Shown in pieces: positions 25,027 to 33,727 of a stretch of DNA of 64,000 bases. Location: assembly GCF_900091955.1 (NCBI RefSeq), contig NZ_FMDF01000100.1:47872-111871 (forward strand), in the 5' to 3' direction. This stretch comes from Streptomyces sp. Ncost-T10-10d (lineage in GTDB: Bacteria; Actinomycetota; Actinomycetes; Streptomycetales; Streptomycetaceae). Below the pieces are notes generated by a model, which was not told where the DNA came from, ran no database searches, and saw nothing but the letters and a program-made list of their open reading frames with translations. Both the position numbers and the translations under genes were made by a program. Position 1 is the stretch's first letter, and each line of letters starts with the position of its first letter.

Positions 25027-25931
25027 CGGTGATCCCCGTACGGGCCGTTCCCGTCCTCCGCCGCGTCGGTGTGGCCGATTCTGCGCAGAATCTCGTCGCC
25101 CTGCGGGACCCCCACGTCACTCAGGACGCGCGCCAGGTTGACGCCGACGAAGCCCCGGTCCTCAGGTGTCAGTGACTGAAGCGTCGCCGCGAGGGTGCGT
25201 TCCCAGCCGTCCCGGTCGGAGAGGAGATTGCGGTGAGTCACCGTCCAGTCGAGCACGTCCCTCGCCTGTTCCGGCTGGTGCAGGAGCCAGAGGGCCGCCA
25301 GGCCGACGGGACCGCCCGCGACAACCTCCCGGTAGAAGCGGTACGCCTCGCGGTGGGCTTCGCCGAAGCCCGGCGGAAGGGTGGGTTCCGCACCGGTGCC
25401 GGGGGTAGGCAGAAGCGCGGCCGGAGGGTCCAGGAACCAGTACGTCAGGCCGAAGCCGTCGATCACCTGTGGACGGCCGGGCGGTTCGACCTCGGTCGTA
25501 CCGAAGTGGGGTGGGGGCTTCCGCAACGGGTCGGCGGTGCCGGGCAACGTGGCGTTCTCGCTGATGTGGCCGACCACCAGGTGTCGGGCCCGTTCCTCGG
25601 TTATCCGGTTCCTCGCCGCAATGACCGGGTTGGTGATCTTCCAAGCGACCCCGTAACGGGCAGGGGGTTTCGGCGGCCGGCGCGGGATATCGACCGAAAT
25701 CCGCCGTTCCGCGAGCGAGACCCACACGATGTCGAAGAAGTCCCCCTGACGCACCGCGCGCGCTGTCGGTCGCGGATAGCCCCAGTAGTCGCCGCCGCGG
25801 GGCGGCACCATTCCGTCGGCCCCGTCGTCCGCGAGAAACACCAGGGCGCGGTCCTCCGGGGAGCCGAGGCGTAGGCGGAACAGCTGCCAGGCCGGCGAGG
25901 AGTTCAGAGGTGTGATGAGCGGGCCGGTCAT
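25023..25931 (-). CDS. Unknown protein of the cyclase operon, possible SPFH-like head
   Basis: 302 residues, cytoplasmic. The N-terminal part (12-130) contains DIVWVSLAERRISVDIPRRP and GVAWKITNPVIAARNRITEE, which has the rhythm of SPFH/stomatin domains (conserved V(S/T)DPV.A), but this is only suggestive. The middle is Pro-rich; the C-terminal 110 residues are helical (GPVGLAALWLLHQPEQARDV, FVGVNLARVLSDVG). Both ends overlap the neighbours (ATGA upstream, GTGA downstream), so the four products are probably made in fixed proportion. Confidence 0.65.
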   Translation of the reverse strand: MTGPLITPLNSSPAWQLFRLRLGSPEDRALVFLADDGADGMVPPRGGDYWGYPRPTARAVRQGDFFDIVWVSLAERRISVDIPRRPPKPPARYGVAWKITNPVIAARNRITEERARHLVVGHISENATLPGTADPLRKPPPHFGTTEVEPPGRPQVIDGFGLTYWFLDPPAALLPTPGTGAEPTLPPGFGEAHREAYRFYREVVAGGPVGLAALWLLHQPEQARDVLDWTVTHRNLLSDRDGWERTLAATLQSLTPEDRGFVGVNLARVLSDVGVPQGDEILRRIGHTDAAEDGNGPYGDHR

Positions 25932-28011
25932 GAGGCGAATCCTTCTGCCGGAGAGGCCGTACGGACGCGATGGCGGCGCAGGACGAATCGCATGACGCCA
26001 CGGTGGCTCCGGGCCGTGCCGGAGAGTGCGGCAAGGAAGTGCGGGAAGGCGGTCCGATGCCGTGGGCCCGGGTCGTTCTCGATCAGTGACAGGCCCGTCG
26101 CCGTCGCTTCGTGGGTGGCAGGGTCGTCCAGGGCTGTGACCACGAGGTCGAAGGCACGCTCGGGGTGGTCCACGAGCAGGTCGGCGAGACGCACGCGCCG
26201 TACGCCCGGCGCGCCGGGCCGGGGAAGGCCGTCAGGCTCATCGATTCGATGACGTGAACCGCCAGGGCGTGACGCTGTGTGCCCGGATCGGCTCCCTGCC
26301 ACTCCCGCAGGCGGTCGAGGACGAGGGTGTGGTTGGTGTCTTCGGAGAGAAGGGTGCTGAGAGCGAAGGACACCGCGGTACGCAATCTGTCCTCCAGGTT
26401 CTTGTCTGGTCTATCGAGTGCGGCGTCCAGGAGTTTCAGGGCCACGGCGGGGCGGGCCAGGCCGTAGCTGCCTGCGCAGGTCTCGGCCACGGTGCAGCGG
26501 AGGGGGACGGGGGCGGCCCGGCTCCATTGCCGTAACTGATCCCGTACCGCGCCGGTGAGGGCGGGGAACTGGACCATCTCCCCGAGCGCGTAGGCCACCA
26601 GACGGCGGCGCCAGCGCTTGTCCGACGCGGCGAAGGGGTACAGCTGGCGCAGAGTGTCCGGGCCGGTCGCGTGGGCCAGTACCTTCCCGATCGCCTGGCC
26701 CGCCGCCAGTTCGATGCCGGAGTGGTGGGGAGCCTCGTCCAAGGTCTTCCACAGCAGGGCCGCCATGCCCTCGTAGTCCAGCCACAGGCACCGGAGCAGG
26801 GCGTCCGACCGGTGCCGGCCGGAGAAGACGACCGGCTGGACCGGATAGCGCCGCGCCGCCCCGAAACGGGGCGGCAGCAGGCGTGCGCCGACGGCCGCCA
26901 GCCGGTCCTCGAAGGCCGGTCCGAGAACGTCGCGCCGCGTCTGCGGCCGCTCCGTAACCGGTCCGTGCGTATCGATGCGCTCCGGTCGCCCGGCCATGAC
27001 CGGTGCCGGGCCGCCGCGTTCGTCGATGTGGGGGCGCAGAATCGCGCTGAACTCCTCGATGACCGTACGGTCCTGTTCGGACAGCAGCGAGATAGCCGCC
27101 ATCAGGGAGAGGCTGTCGGCTCGGTGGCTCGATTCCGCCAGCGCTTTGCGGGCCGCCGCGGGGCTGCCGGTCTGCAGATCGTCGAGTACGGACGCGGCGG
27201 GCTTCCCCGACACGACGAGATCACGCAGTCCCTCCGCCACTTCGACACCGTCCCGTGGCAATGGGTGGGCGTGCAGATAGCCGGTGAAGTCTGCGGAGGC
27301 GAGGTGTCCCAGCGCGTCGGCGCCTTGCTCAGTGGTGAGTTCACCCGCCTCGACCATGGTGTTCATTCGCTTCGTGGTCACCTCGGTCGGCGGCGGCGGG
27401 CGGTGCACGACCTGCCAGGGCACCGTGTCGCCGGGAAGCGCCGTCTCCGTCCGCACGGTGACGACCAGATGGGCGCCCGATCGGCGCAGCAGCGCGGCCA
27501 GTGCGGTGAGCACGACTTCGCCGAGCGAGGCGGCGGCCGCCGGGGACAGACCCTGGAGCAGATAGCCGCGCCCCTCCTTGGGGCGCCAGCGCGAGAGGTC
27601 GTCCGGTGAGTCCAGGCCGGTGATGCCGTCAGCTCCGTACCGTTCTGCCAGCAGTGCGAACGCGGCGGTGCTCGCGCCTGTGCCGCTGTCGGCCCTCAGC
27701 ATCAGGATGTGGCAGTCCAGCACCTTCCGGCACTGTGCGTAGGCCGGTGGCTCGACGAATCCGCGCAAGCGGGCGTGGACATCGTCCGCAGGGTACGGGC
27801 CTTCCCGCAAGCGAGGTTTGACGATGTGGTCCGTGGCGGTCTCGTCGAGCGGGGCGCCGATCATCACGGTGACGTCGCCGGCGATTCCGCCCATGACCGC
27901 CATGCCCTGGTCCAGCCGCTGCTGGTTGTCGCGGTAGGAGTCCCTCGGATCCGGTCGGCCGTCGGCGTCCGGACCGTCCGGACCAGGAGAGGTGTCCGCG
28001 TCGGCGCTCAC
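25928..28011 (-). CDS. NTPase/HEAT-like protein of the cyclase operon, frameshifted near its end
   Basis: Start GTG 28011 overlaps the cyclase stop (GTGA). Residues 24-52 (DSYRDNQQRLDQG, AVMGGIAGDVT) repeat a motif of the cyclase tail. Residues 101-117 (HILMLRADSGTGASTAA) sit like a P-loop but lack the Walker lysine. About 330-600 is helical and HEAT-like (LLRCLWLDYEGMAALLWKTL; ELAAGQAIGKVLAHATG). The frame is lost near 26220; the last 90 or so residues (RLADLLVDHPERAFDLVVTA to SPAEGFAS) are in the -1 frame, whose stop overlaps the next start. Whole product about 694 residues. Codon 493 is TTA. Confidence 0.6.
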
Positions 28012-28916
28012 CGGTGGTCTCCGGTTCCGCCAACCCGCTTGTCGCCCGCCACGTTGTCGCCGCCGCCCCAGTGCTGGTTGGTGCCGCGGTACGAGGTGGA
28101 ACCGCCGGTGTACGTGATGTCCCGTCCAACGTTCCCCATCACGGCAGCGCCCTCGCCCACATGCTGCGTGTTGCCGCTGTAGTGCGTGCCGGGCCGCGTC
28201 ACCGGGTCCTGTTCCTGATCGGTGGATGCGCTGGCCGGTGCTGCGGATTCCTCGCGCGGTCGCACACCGGCCTGTACGAGGTTTCCGGACGGCGACGGGA
28301 CGTACAGCCATGCCCGCTGCGAGAAGTTCTTTCCCTCCACGGTGGCCGGGACCTCCACACAGCGGTCGGGGTGCAGCCCGGTGTACGCGCCAAGCACGAC
28401 GTCCTCGTAGACGCGCTGGGAGATGACCGCGGCCAGGTGGGTGACCTGCTCGCTCGCCGCAGCCAGGATGGCCTTGACCGGACGGGAGTCCAGCAGCCGG
28501 TGCGTGTCGTTGCGGGCGGTGCCGTTGCCGTCGCTGGCACCGCCCGCGTCCGGCAGCGGCCCGACGTGGACGCTGGCCCGGAGCCGGATGCGAGGGCCCA
28601 CGCACTGCCTGTTGTACGCGCCGAGGATGTCGTCCAGCACGCCCAGGAACGGCCAGAGGACAAAGGGCAGCAACGCCGGATCGAAGCCGAACACCACGCC
28701 GTCCCCGGTGTTGGCCGGAAACCGCTTGGAGTCGCGCAGCTCGTGGAGCTCGGCTCGCTCCAGCGCCTGGTCGACGAGTTCTGGGATCAACTGGCTCACC
28801 GGACCGTGCTGCACGGCGGGAAGACCGGTGAAGTCCTTTGCGTCGACGGCGAACAGGGCACGGTAGGGAGGAAGCGGCCGGCTCTCGGTGTACGGGGCGG
28901 GAACGGGCGTGGACAT
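28008..28916 (-). CDS. Class III nucleotidyl cyclase, Pycsar-like
   Basis: 302 residues. Catalytic domain at 15-205: metal Asp25 in LFAVDAKDFT, metal Asp72 in PANTGDGVVFGF, and the transition-state pair Asn136/Arg140 in RNDTHRL are all present. The Lys that reads adenine in adenylate cyclases (KTIGD) is Ala here, so the product base may differ; cCMP or cUMP is possible by analogy with PycC. The tail (240-302) is disordered, with two copies of a motif (YSGNTQHVGEGAAVMG; YRGTNQHWGGGDNVAG) also found at the start of the next protein. ATG 28916 follows GAGGAG. First gene of the operon. Confidence 0.78.
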   Translation of the reverse strand: MSTPVPAPYTESRPLPPYRALFAVDAKDFTGLPAVQHGPVSQLIPELVDQALERAELHELRDSKRFPANTGDGVVFGFDPALLPFVLWPFLGVLDDILGAYNRQCVGPRIRLRASVHVGPLPDAGGASDGNGTARNDTHRLLDSRPVKAILAAASEQVTHLAAVISQRVYEDVVLGAYTGLHPDRCVEVPATVEGKNFSQRAWLYVPSPSGNLVQAGVRPREESAAPASASTDQEQDPVTRPGTHYSGNTQHVGEGAAVMGNVGRDITYTGGSTSYRGTNQHWGGGDNVAGDKRVGGTGDHR

Positions 28917-29023
28917 GCTTGATCTCCTCGTGGACGGTGGGACGGTGACGAAGCCGGTGGCCGGCTGATTCGAGGTTCCGTCGGTTCGGTCCGTCCGACT
29001 GCACAGCGCAGGGCACTCCGCGG

Positions 29024-29037
29024 GTGTCCCATGTCAC
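29024..29037. promoter_or_regulatory. CRP-type box upstream of the cyclase operon
   Basis: GTGTCCCATGTCAC fits GTG-N6-GNCAC; in the 16-bp frame the right half TCACA is perfect and the left half has GTG. It lies in the 169-bp gap between the Crp/Fnr gene and the cyclase, about 110 bp upstream of the cyclase start. Chance matches are expected at a few per 64 kb, so this is suggestive only. Confidence 0.4.
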
Positions 29038-29085
29038 AGCGTGGGCGTGCTCAGGCGACGGTTCCCGCTCCCGGCGCGGGCGCGT

Positions 29086-29772
29086 TCATTCAGCCGGGGA
29101 CGGCGAGAAGGGTGACGTGGGCGTGGTCCTCGGTGCGGTCGTCGCCCAGTCGCGTAGCGCCTTCATGTCCTTGATGACGATCACTCTGCGGGCCGTCTCC
29201 ACTGCGCCGGACTCCCTCAGCCGTTGCAGTCCGGTGGTGACCGCGTTGCGGGTCACCCCGGTCGCCTGGGCGATCTCCTCCTGGCTCAGGCCGGTCAGCC
29301 GTACGACATCCGATTCGGTGCCGGGCGCGGTGAGTTCGGCAAGGCGCAGGAGTGCCCGCGCCAGCCGGACGACCAAGGGAAGGGTCAACAGTTCGGTGCG
29401 GTGAGCGTCGGACTCTCGCAGTCGGGAGAGGGCCTGGCGCATCAAGTCCATGACGAGCCCACGCTGTTCGACAAATCGGCGGAACCGTTCCGCCTCCAGC
29501 ACGACAGCCGTGCAGGGGGTGAGTGCGACCACTTCCGCCGTGCGCGGGGTGCCGTGGAAGACGGACACCTCGCCCAGCAGGTCGCCCGGCCCCCGGAAGG
29601 CCAGCCAGGTCACGACTCCGCCCGGTTCCCGGCACACGACCTTGGCGAGGCCGTCGGTGAGGGCGAGCAGGTGCGTTCCCGCAGAGCCCTGTCTCAGCAT
29701 CACGCTGCGTTCGCGAAAGCTGCGGGTCGCACCTTGGTCCCGTAGCTCGCGCCACGTCTCGTCCGACAGCAC
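29086..29772 (-). CDS. Crp/Fnr-family regulator with a cyclic-nucleotide domain
   Basis: 228 residues from GTG 29772 (GGGGAAGG upstream); the frame is open to 29937 but the added head is Arg-rich and unlikely. The cNMP-binding domain (about 20-130) keeps the phosphate-binding cassette: FRGPGDLLGEVSVFHGTPRT, with the Glu and Arg-Thr that hold a cyclic nucleotide. A winged HTH follows (GLSQEEIAQATGVTRNAVTT, LQRLRESGAVE). It lies upstream of, and in the same direction as, a nucleotidyl cyclase gene, so it may sense that product and control the operon. Confidence 0.85.
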   Translation of the reverse strand: MLSDETWRELRDQGATRSFRERSVMLRQGSAGTHLLALTDGLAKVVCREPGGVVTWLAFRGPGDLLGEVSVFHGTPRTAEVVALTPCTAVVLEAERFRRFVEQRGLVMDLMRQALSRLRESDAHRTELLTLPLVVRLARALLRLAELTAPGTESDVVRLTGLSQEEIAQATGVTRNAVTTGLQRLRESGAVETARRVIVIKDMKALRDWATTAPRTTPTSPFSPSPAE

Positions 29773-30148
29773 TCGTCGCCTTCCCCGTCCGCCCTGTACG
29801 CGGCCTCGCTCTGCCCGTACGCGGCCTCGTCGGCCTCGCCCACCGTCATGATTTCTACGCCGGGCCGGCCGCTCCCGCCGCCAATCGGGCGACCTTGTCC
29901 GAGAACGGCTTACGCCGGCACGCCACCACGCAGACACCTGTGCGGGCGAGTGTCGAACAGACCGGCGGCCGGTAGGGGGTCGTTAGGCGGATATCGCTCT
30001 GGACGCCGCACGTCGCCAGCGGCATTGCGCCCGATCGGCAGAGGGCCGCCGACGGCTGTCCCGCTCTGTGCTCAGCCTAGGCGAGGGATGGCTCGCTGAT
30101 CTGTACGGCTGAGACTGTGCCGGGCTGTAGCTGGGCAAGTACCAACCC
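29773..30148. other. Intergenic region between the two island modules
   Basis: About 375 bp between divergent genes. No protein or RNA gene could be supported; it presumably holds promoters for the Crp/Fnr gene and the HD gene. Confidence 0.4.
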
Positions 30149-30712
30149 ATGAACGGAACAATGTCGAAGTGGGCACGTGCTGTGGCCGAGGCGGAGTTGA
30201 GCGAGCCGCTTCCTCGTAGATGGGCGCACTCACAAGGAGTTGCGCAGCGCGCGGCCGACCTGGCTGGGGTTCTGGGAGACGACGCGGAGCTGCTGGCCTC
30301 TGCGGCTGTCTTGCATGATGTGGGCTACGCTCCGCGGCTGGCCGTGACCGGGTTTCATCCGCTGGATGGCGCCCGGTTTCTTCGTGACGTCCATGCTGCG
30401 GATGCACGGCTGGTCCGGTTGGTGGCGAACCATTCGTTGGCGTTGCTGGAGGCTGAGGAGCTCGGACTGCGGGACGTGCTGGAGGCCGAGTTTCCGTTGC
30501 TGGAGGACCAGCCTCTTGTGGACGCGCTTATCTACTGCGACATGACGACCACGCCCGATGGCGAGATCGCTTCCGTCGAGGCTCGGCTGGCGGAGATCAC
30601 CGCCCGTTACGGCGCTGACAGTCTGGTGGGGCGATTCATCCGTCGGGCGGCGCCGGACATCCTTGCTGCGGTGCGGCGGGTGGAATCGGCGTTGGTGGCT
30701 CAGCCCAGGTAG
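30149..30712 (+). CDS. HD-domain phosphohydrolase
   Basis: 187 residues. Metal ligands: His in RRWAHSQGVAQRA, HD in AAVLHDVGYAP, and later Asp in LIYCDMTTTPDG. The GFHPLDGARFL segment is typical of YqeK/HDIG-type enzymes that cleave nucleotide phosphates. ATG 30149 or 30161 (MSKWARAV) may be the start. Third-position GC is lower than in the core genes. Its 3' end overlaps the convergent NUDIX gene by 13 bp. Confidence 0.82.
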   Translation: MNGTMSKWARAVAEAELSEPLPRRWAHSQGVAQRAADLAGVLGDDAELLASAAVLHDVGYAPRLAVTGFHPLDGARFLRDVHAADARLVRLVANHSLALLEAEELGLRDVLEAEFPLLEDQPLVDALIYCDMTTTPDGEIASVEARLAEITARYGADSLVGRFIRRAAPDILAAVRRVESALVAQPR

Positions 30713-31167
30713 GGATAGGTGCCGGCGAGGTAGTCGCCGATCTGTTGGCGCATGCTGGGATGGATGTCGTACTGATCCAGGTCGGACGGCTGGATGTAGC
30801 GGACACCGTCAGCTTCATCGTTGATAGTGGGCTCGCCGCCCACTGGGCGGCCGATGTACGTGTTCTCGTACTGCTGGCGGATCTCACCGTCGGTGTAAGC
30901 CACGATGTGGTTGGGGTTCGTGTAGACCCCCAGGAAGCCCGTGATCTCTGCGATGATGCCGGTCTCTTCGAGGCATTCGCGCACGGCGCACTGTGCCGCC
31001 GTCTCGCCGATGTCCTGGGCGCCACCCGGCAGGGCCCATTGGGCTGTGTCTCGACGGCGCTGGAGCAGGATGGCTCCGCTGTCGTCGACGACGAGCAGGT
31101 TGTTGGCGGGAATGAGCGTGTTTGCCTTGGGGGCCTTGGGATCGTTGTAGTACTCAGTCCTGCCCAT
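30700..31167 (-). CDS. NUDIX hydrolase paired with an XRE regulator
   Basis: 155 residues from ATG 31167, whose first codons overlap the end of the regulator gene. The Nudix box is GGAQDIGETAAQCAVRECLE followed by ETGI, a good match to Gx5Ex7REUxEExGU. The strand NNLLVVDDSGAILLQRRRDT and the later ADGVRYIQPSDLDQYDIHPS are as in Streptomyces NUDIX proteins encoded with DUF5919 regulators. Substrate unknown. Confidence 0.87.
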   Translation of the reverse strand: MGRTEYYNDPKAPKANTLIPANNLLVVDDSGAILLQRRRDTAQWALPGGAQDIGETAAQCAVRECLEETGIIAEITGFLGVYTNPNHIVAYTDGEIRQQYENTYIGRPVGGEPTINDEADGVRYIQPSDLDQYDIHPSMRQQIGDYLAGTYPYLG

Positions 31168-31936
31168 GTGACGAGGGCCCCTCCTGGTCTGGCGTCCAAG
31201 GCCGCGCGGTGGCCCAGACAGCTTCGAAACTCTGAGCGTAGTTGTCGAACCACCCAGCAGCATCAACTCTCTTGAGATGGAGCAGAGGGTTGGCACTGGC
31301 TGGCTGTCCCCAGACATGCGGGTTGACCAGCAGGTCGTTGTCGTAGCGGAACAGGGAGGTGTAAAGCGTGGTGTCGTGCAGCCTGACCTCGCAGCCCGCC
31401 TCGGGCAATAAGGGCCGGTAGTAGGTCAGGGAGGCGCGGATCTTGGCGGCAAGCGCGTCGCCAAGGCCCTCTTCGCGGCCGCGGACAGCCACAGCTCGGC
31501 CGCTCGACTCACCGAAGCAGAGCCGCACTTGCACCCCGTCTGCCGCCCGCTCGGCAAGCATCTTCGCGACGTGAGGGTTGGACTGGGCAAAGAACGTGCC
31601 GGAGAAGACGAGGACACTGATCTGCTCCTGGGCCCCCTTCAACAGCGAGAGCCACATGTCCCGCGGAACACTGGCCCTGTTCTGGTAGGTCCCGACCAGC
31701 TCCAAGCCCGACCCGGAAGTGGGCTGTCCGGCACTCGGCACCGGGGCCGGCCAAAGGAACAGCTCCTCCACACGCAAGTGCTGAGCGGCACGGAATCTGT
31801 GGCGCGCGTGGGGAACGCGCCCCCCGAGCCACCGACCGACGGTCTTGGGATCTACCTCACATACTTCAGCAAGTGACTCTGGCGAGAGGCCGCGCTGGGC
31901 GAGTACGGAGTGCAGTCGCTCGTTCACAGACGTCAT
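31154..31936 (-). CDS. XRE-family regulator with DUF5919 domain
   Basis: 260 residues. HTH at 3-50 (RLHSVLAQRGLSPESLAEVC, EVDPKTVGRWLGGRVPH). The C-terminal part (about 85-250) has VPRDMWLSLLKGAQEQISVL, VFSGTFFAQ, and later VRLHDTTLYTSLFRYDNDLL, VNPHVWGQPASANP, typical of DUF5919, which looks like a phospholipase-D-like fold used for sensing. The gene ends inside the NUDIX gene start, so the two are coupled. Codon 176 is TTA, so translation may depend on bldA tRNA. Confidence 0.82.
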   Translation of the reverse strand: MTSVNERLHSVLAQRGLSPESLAEVCEVDPKTVGRWLGGRVPHARHRFRAAQHLRVEELFLWPAPVPSAGQPTSGSGLELVGTYQNRASVPRDMWLSLLKGAQEQISVLVFSGTFFAQSNPHVAKMLAERAADGVQVRLCFGESSGRAVAVRGREEGLGDALAAKIRASLTYYRPLLPEAGCEVRLHDTTLYTSLFRYDNDLLVNPHVWGQPASANPLLHLKRVDAAGWFDNYAQSFEAVWATARPWTPDQEGPSSHGQD

Positions 31937-31964
31937 AAAAGCCGAGGCGGTCAGGAGCGGGCAA

Positions 31965-31981
31965 GGACGTTATGGGACGTT
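31965..31981. promoter_or_regulatory. Direct repeats in the XRE/HAD divergent promoter
   Basis: GGACGTT occurs at 31965-31971 and 31975-31981, one helical turn apart, in the 88-bp gap between divergent genes. Plausible operator for the XRE regulator. Confidence 0.4.
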
Positions 31982-32024
31982 CCTCAGAAGCCAGAGTTTC
32001 GACCACGGTACTTACGCTGGTCGT

Positions 32025-32717
32025 ATGGAGCTCATCGTCCTGTGGGACATCGACCACACGCTCATCGAGAACGCCGGGGTCAGCAAGGAGATCTACGCTG
32101 CCGCATTCACGGCGCTGGCGGGAACCGGTCCGATCGAACCTGCGCGGACGGAGGGCCGTACGGATCGCCTGATCATGCGCGACATGTTCCAGCGGAACGG
32201 CCTGTCCGAGCCGGACTGGGCGGCCGTCGAGGTTGCTCTTGCCAGTGCCGGGGAGGAACGCCTCCACGATCTCAGCGAGCGCGGGACGGCCCTGCCGGGC
32301 GTGCGTGACGTCTTGAAGGCGGCCTCGGTACACGAGGGCTGGGTATCTTCGGTTCTCACCGGCAATATCGCGGCCAACGCCCGCGTGAAGGTATCGGCCT
32401 TCGGCCTGGACCCCCTCCTCGACCTGTCTGTTGGTGCTTATGGGGCTGACGCTCTCCAGCGTCCCGGCTTGGTGGCTGTTGCCCGGGAGCGCGCCCAACG
32501 CCTCCGAGGCGCGTGGGATGACGTGCCTGTCGTGTTGGTAGGAGACACCCCGAGGGATGTCGAGGCCGCGCTCGCCACGAACTCCGGGATCATTGCAGTC
32601 GCTTCTGGCGTCCACAGCGCCGAAGAATTGAGGGCTGCCGGCGCGCAGGTAGTGCTACCGAACCTGACGGACACTGCGCATGTTCTCGGGATCCTGGAGA
32701 CCTTCGCGGCCCACTGA
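32025..32717 (+). CDS. HAD-superfamily phosphatase
   Basis: 230 residues from ATG 32025. Motif I WDIDHTLIEN (nucleophile and acid Asp), motif II SSVLTGN, motif III Lys candidate near ANARVKVSAFGL, motif IV VVLVGDTPRDVEAA, and a small cap domain (GRTDRLIMRDMFQRNGLSEP). It resembles phosphoglycolate phosphatase-like or nucleotide phosphatases. It is divergent from the XRE gene and followed by the radical SAM gene after 107 bp. Confidence 0.86.
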   Translation: MELIVLWDIDHTLIENAGVSKEIYAAAFTALAGTGPIEPARTEGRTDRLIMRDMFQRNGLSEPDWAAVEVALASAGEERLHDLSERGTALPGVRDVLKAASVHEGWVSSVLTGNIAANARVKVSAFGLDPLLDLSVGAYGADALQRPGLVAVARERAQRLRGAWDDVPVVLVGDTPRDVEAALATNSGIIAVASGVHSAEELRAAGAQVVLPNLTDTAHVLGILETFAAH

Positions 32718-32824
32718 AAACGTCCCAGGACGTCCCCGGGGCGTCCGGATACGCGGTGATGCCGTCCGTACTCGTTCCGCCAGCATCAGGTCTCCCACCA
32801 GGCAACTGCCCGAAGGAGACCCAC

Positions 32825-33727
32825 GTGATCGGGGAAGTCACCGGGATCCGCAGGATCCGGATGCTGTACCTGCAGCTGTTGTACCGCTGCAACTTCGAGT
32901 GTCTGCACTGCTTCCATGGCAAGAGGCTCAAGCACGCCGATGCCTTCACTGCAGACGAGGCCGTCAACCTCCTCACACTCATGCGCGACCAGTACGGCAC
33001 CGAGGCCGTCACCCTGCTGGGCGGCGAGCCGTTCGTCTACAAGGACCTCGCCTACGTCGTCCGGTACGCCAAGCAGGAACTGGGCATGCAGGTCGAGATC
33101 TGCACCAACGGCTATCGAATCGAGCGACGGCTCACCGAAATCGCAACCCACCTGGACCTGCTGCGCGTATCGCTGGAGGGCATCGGCTCGACCAACGACC
33201 ACGTCCGCAAGTTCGGGAGCTACCGGAGTGCGCTGAGCGCACTCGACATCGCCCGGGGACTCGGTGTCCGCACCGGTGCGACCTTGACGGTCACCTCTCA
33301 CAACATCGGCGAGGTGGTCCCGCTTGCTCGCACCCTCCAGAACTACGGGGCAGAGCAGTTGAAGCTTCACTGCCTCCGACCGGTCGGCAACGCAGCAGAT
33401 CACCCCGAGCTCCTCATCACCGACTCCGCCGCCTACATCCGCCTACGTGAACAGCTCCAGACCGCCGACCTGACCATCGAAGTGATCGTCGACGAGGACT
33501 TGTCCGAGAACGGCGCCCCGGAGATCTGCGCTCCTGCAGGTGGCCTGACTCAGATCGATCGGATCGAGGCCGACCCGCGCGGCGCACTCACCATGTCCTG
33601 CAAGGCCGTCGGCAAGGACTCCCACGCTTTCTGGTACGACAAGCTCGCTGACCACATCGACCACCGGCCATCCGCCACCGACGAACTCACACTCGCAGTA
33701 CCGGACGTCGTATACGGCCGTGTCTGA
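32825..33727 (+). CDS. Radical SAM protein
   Basis: 300 residues from GTG 32825, which follows GAAGGAG (the frame is open further upstream without a site). The cluster motif is YRCNFECLHC (CxxxCxxC), then GGEPFVYKD (SAM-binding), ICTNGYRI and LLRVSLEGIG as in MoaA/PqqE-like enzymes. Two later cysteines (EICAPAGG, TMSCKAVG) hint at an auxiliary cluster but not a full SPASM set. The stop overlaps the next start by 8 bp. No precursor peptide gene was found within 200 bp, so a peptide substrate is not evident. Confidence 0.87.
   Translation: MIGEVTGIRRIRMLYLQLLYRCNFECLHCFHGKRLKHADAFTADEAVNLLTLMRDQYGTEAVTLLGGEPFVYKDLAYVVRYAKQELGMQVEICTNGYRIERRLTEIATHLDLLRVSLEGIGSTNDHVRKFGSYRSALSALDIARGLGVRTGATLTVTSHNIGEVVPLARTLQNYGAEQLKLHCLRPVGNAADHPELLITDSAAYIRLREQLQTADLTIEVIVDEDLSENGAPEICAPAGGLTQIDRIEADPRGALTMSCKAVGKDSHAFWYDKLADHIDHRPSATDELTLAVPDVVYGRV

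Noticed and set aside
26083..29037. A single 984-codon minus-strand frame across the cyclase and NTPase-like region
   Set aside because: Its first third is antisense-like, Arg/Gly-rich, and overlaps the clear cyclase frame; only the part from 28011 on is coding.
32718..32824. RiPP precursor gene before the radical SAM gene
   Set aside because: No small frame with a core-peptide pattern could be supported in the gap.
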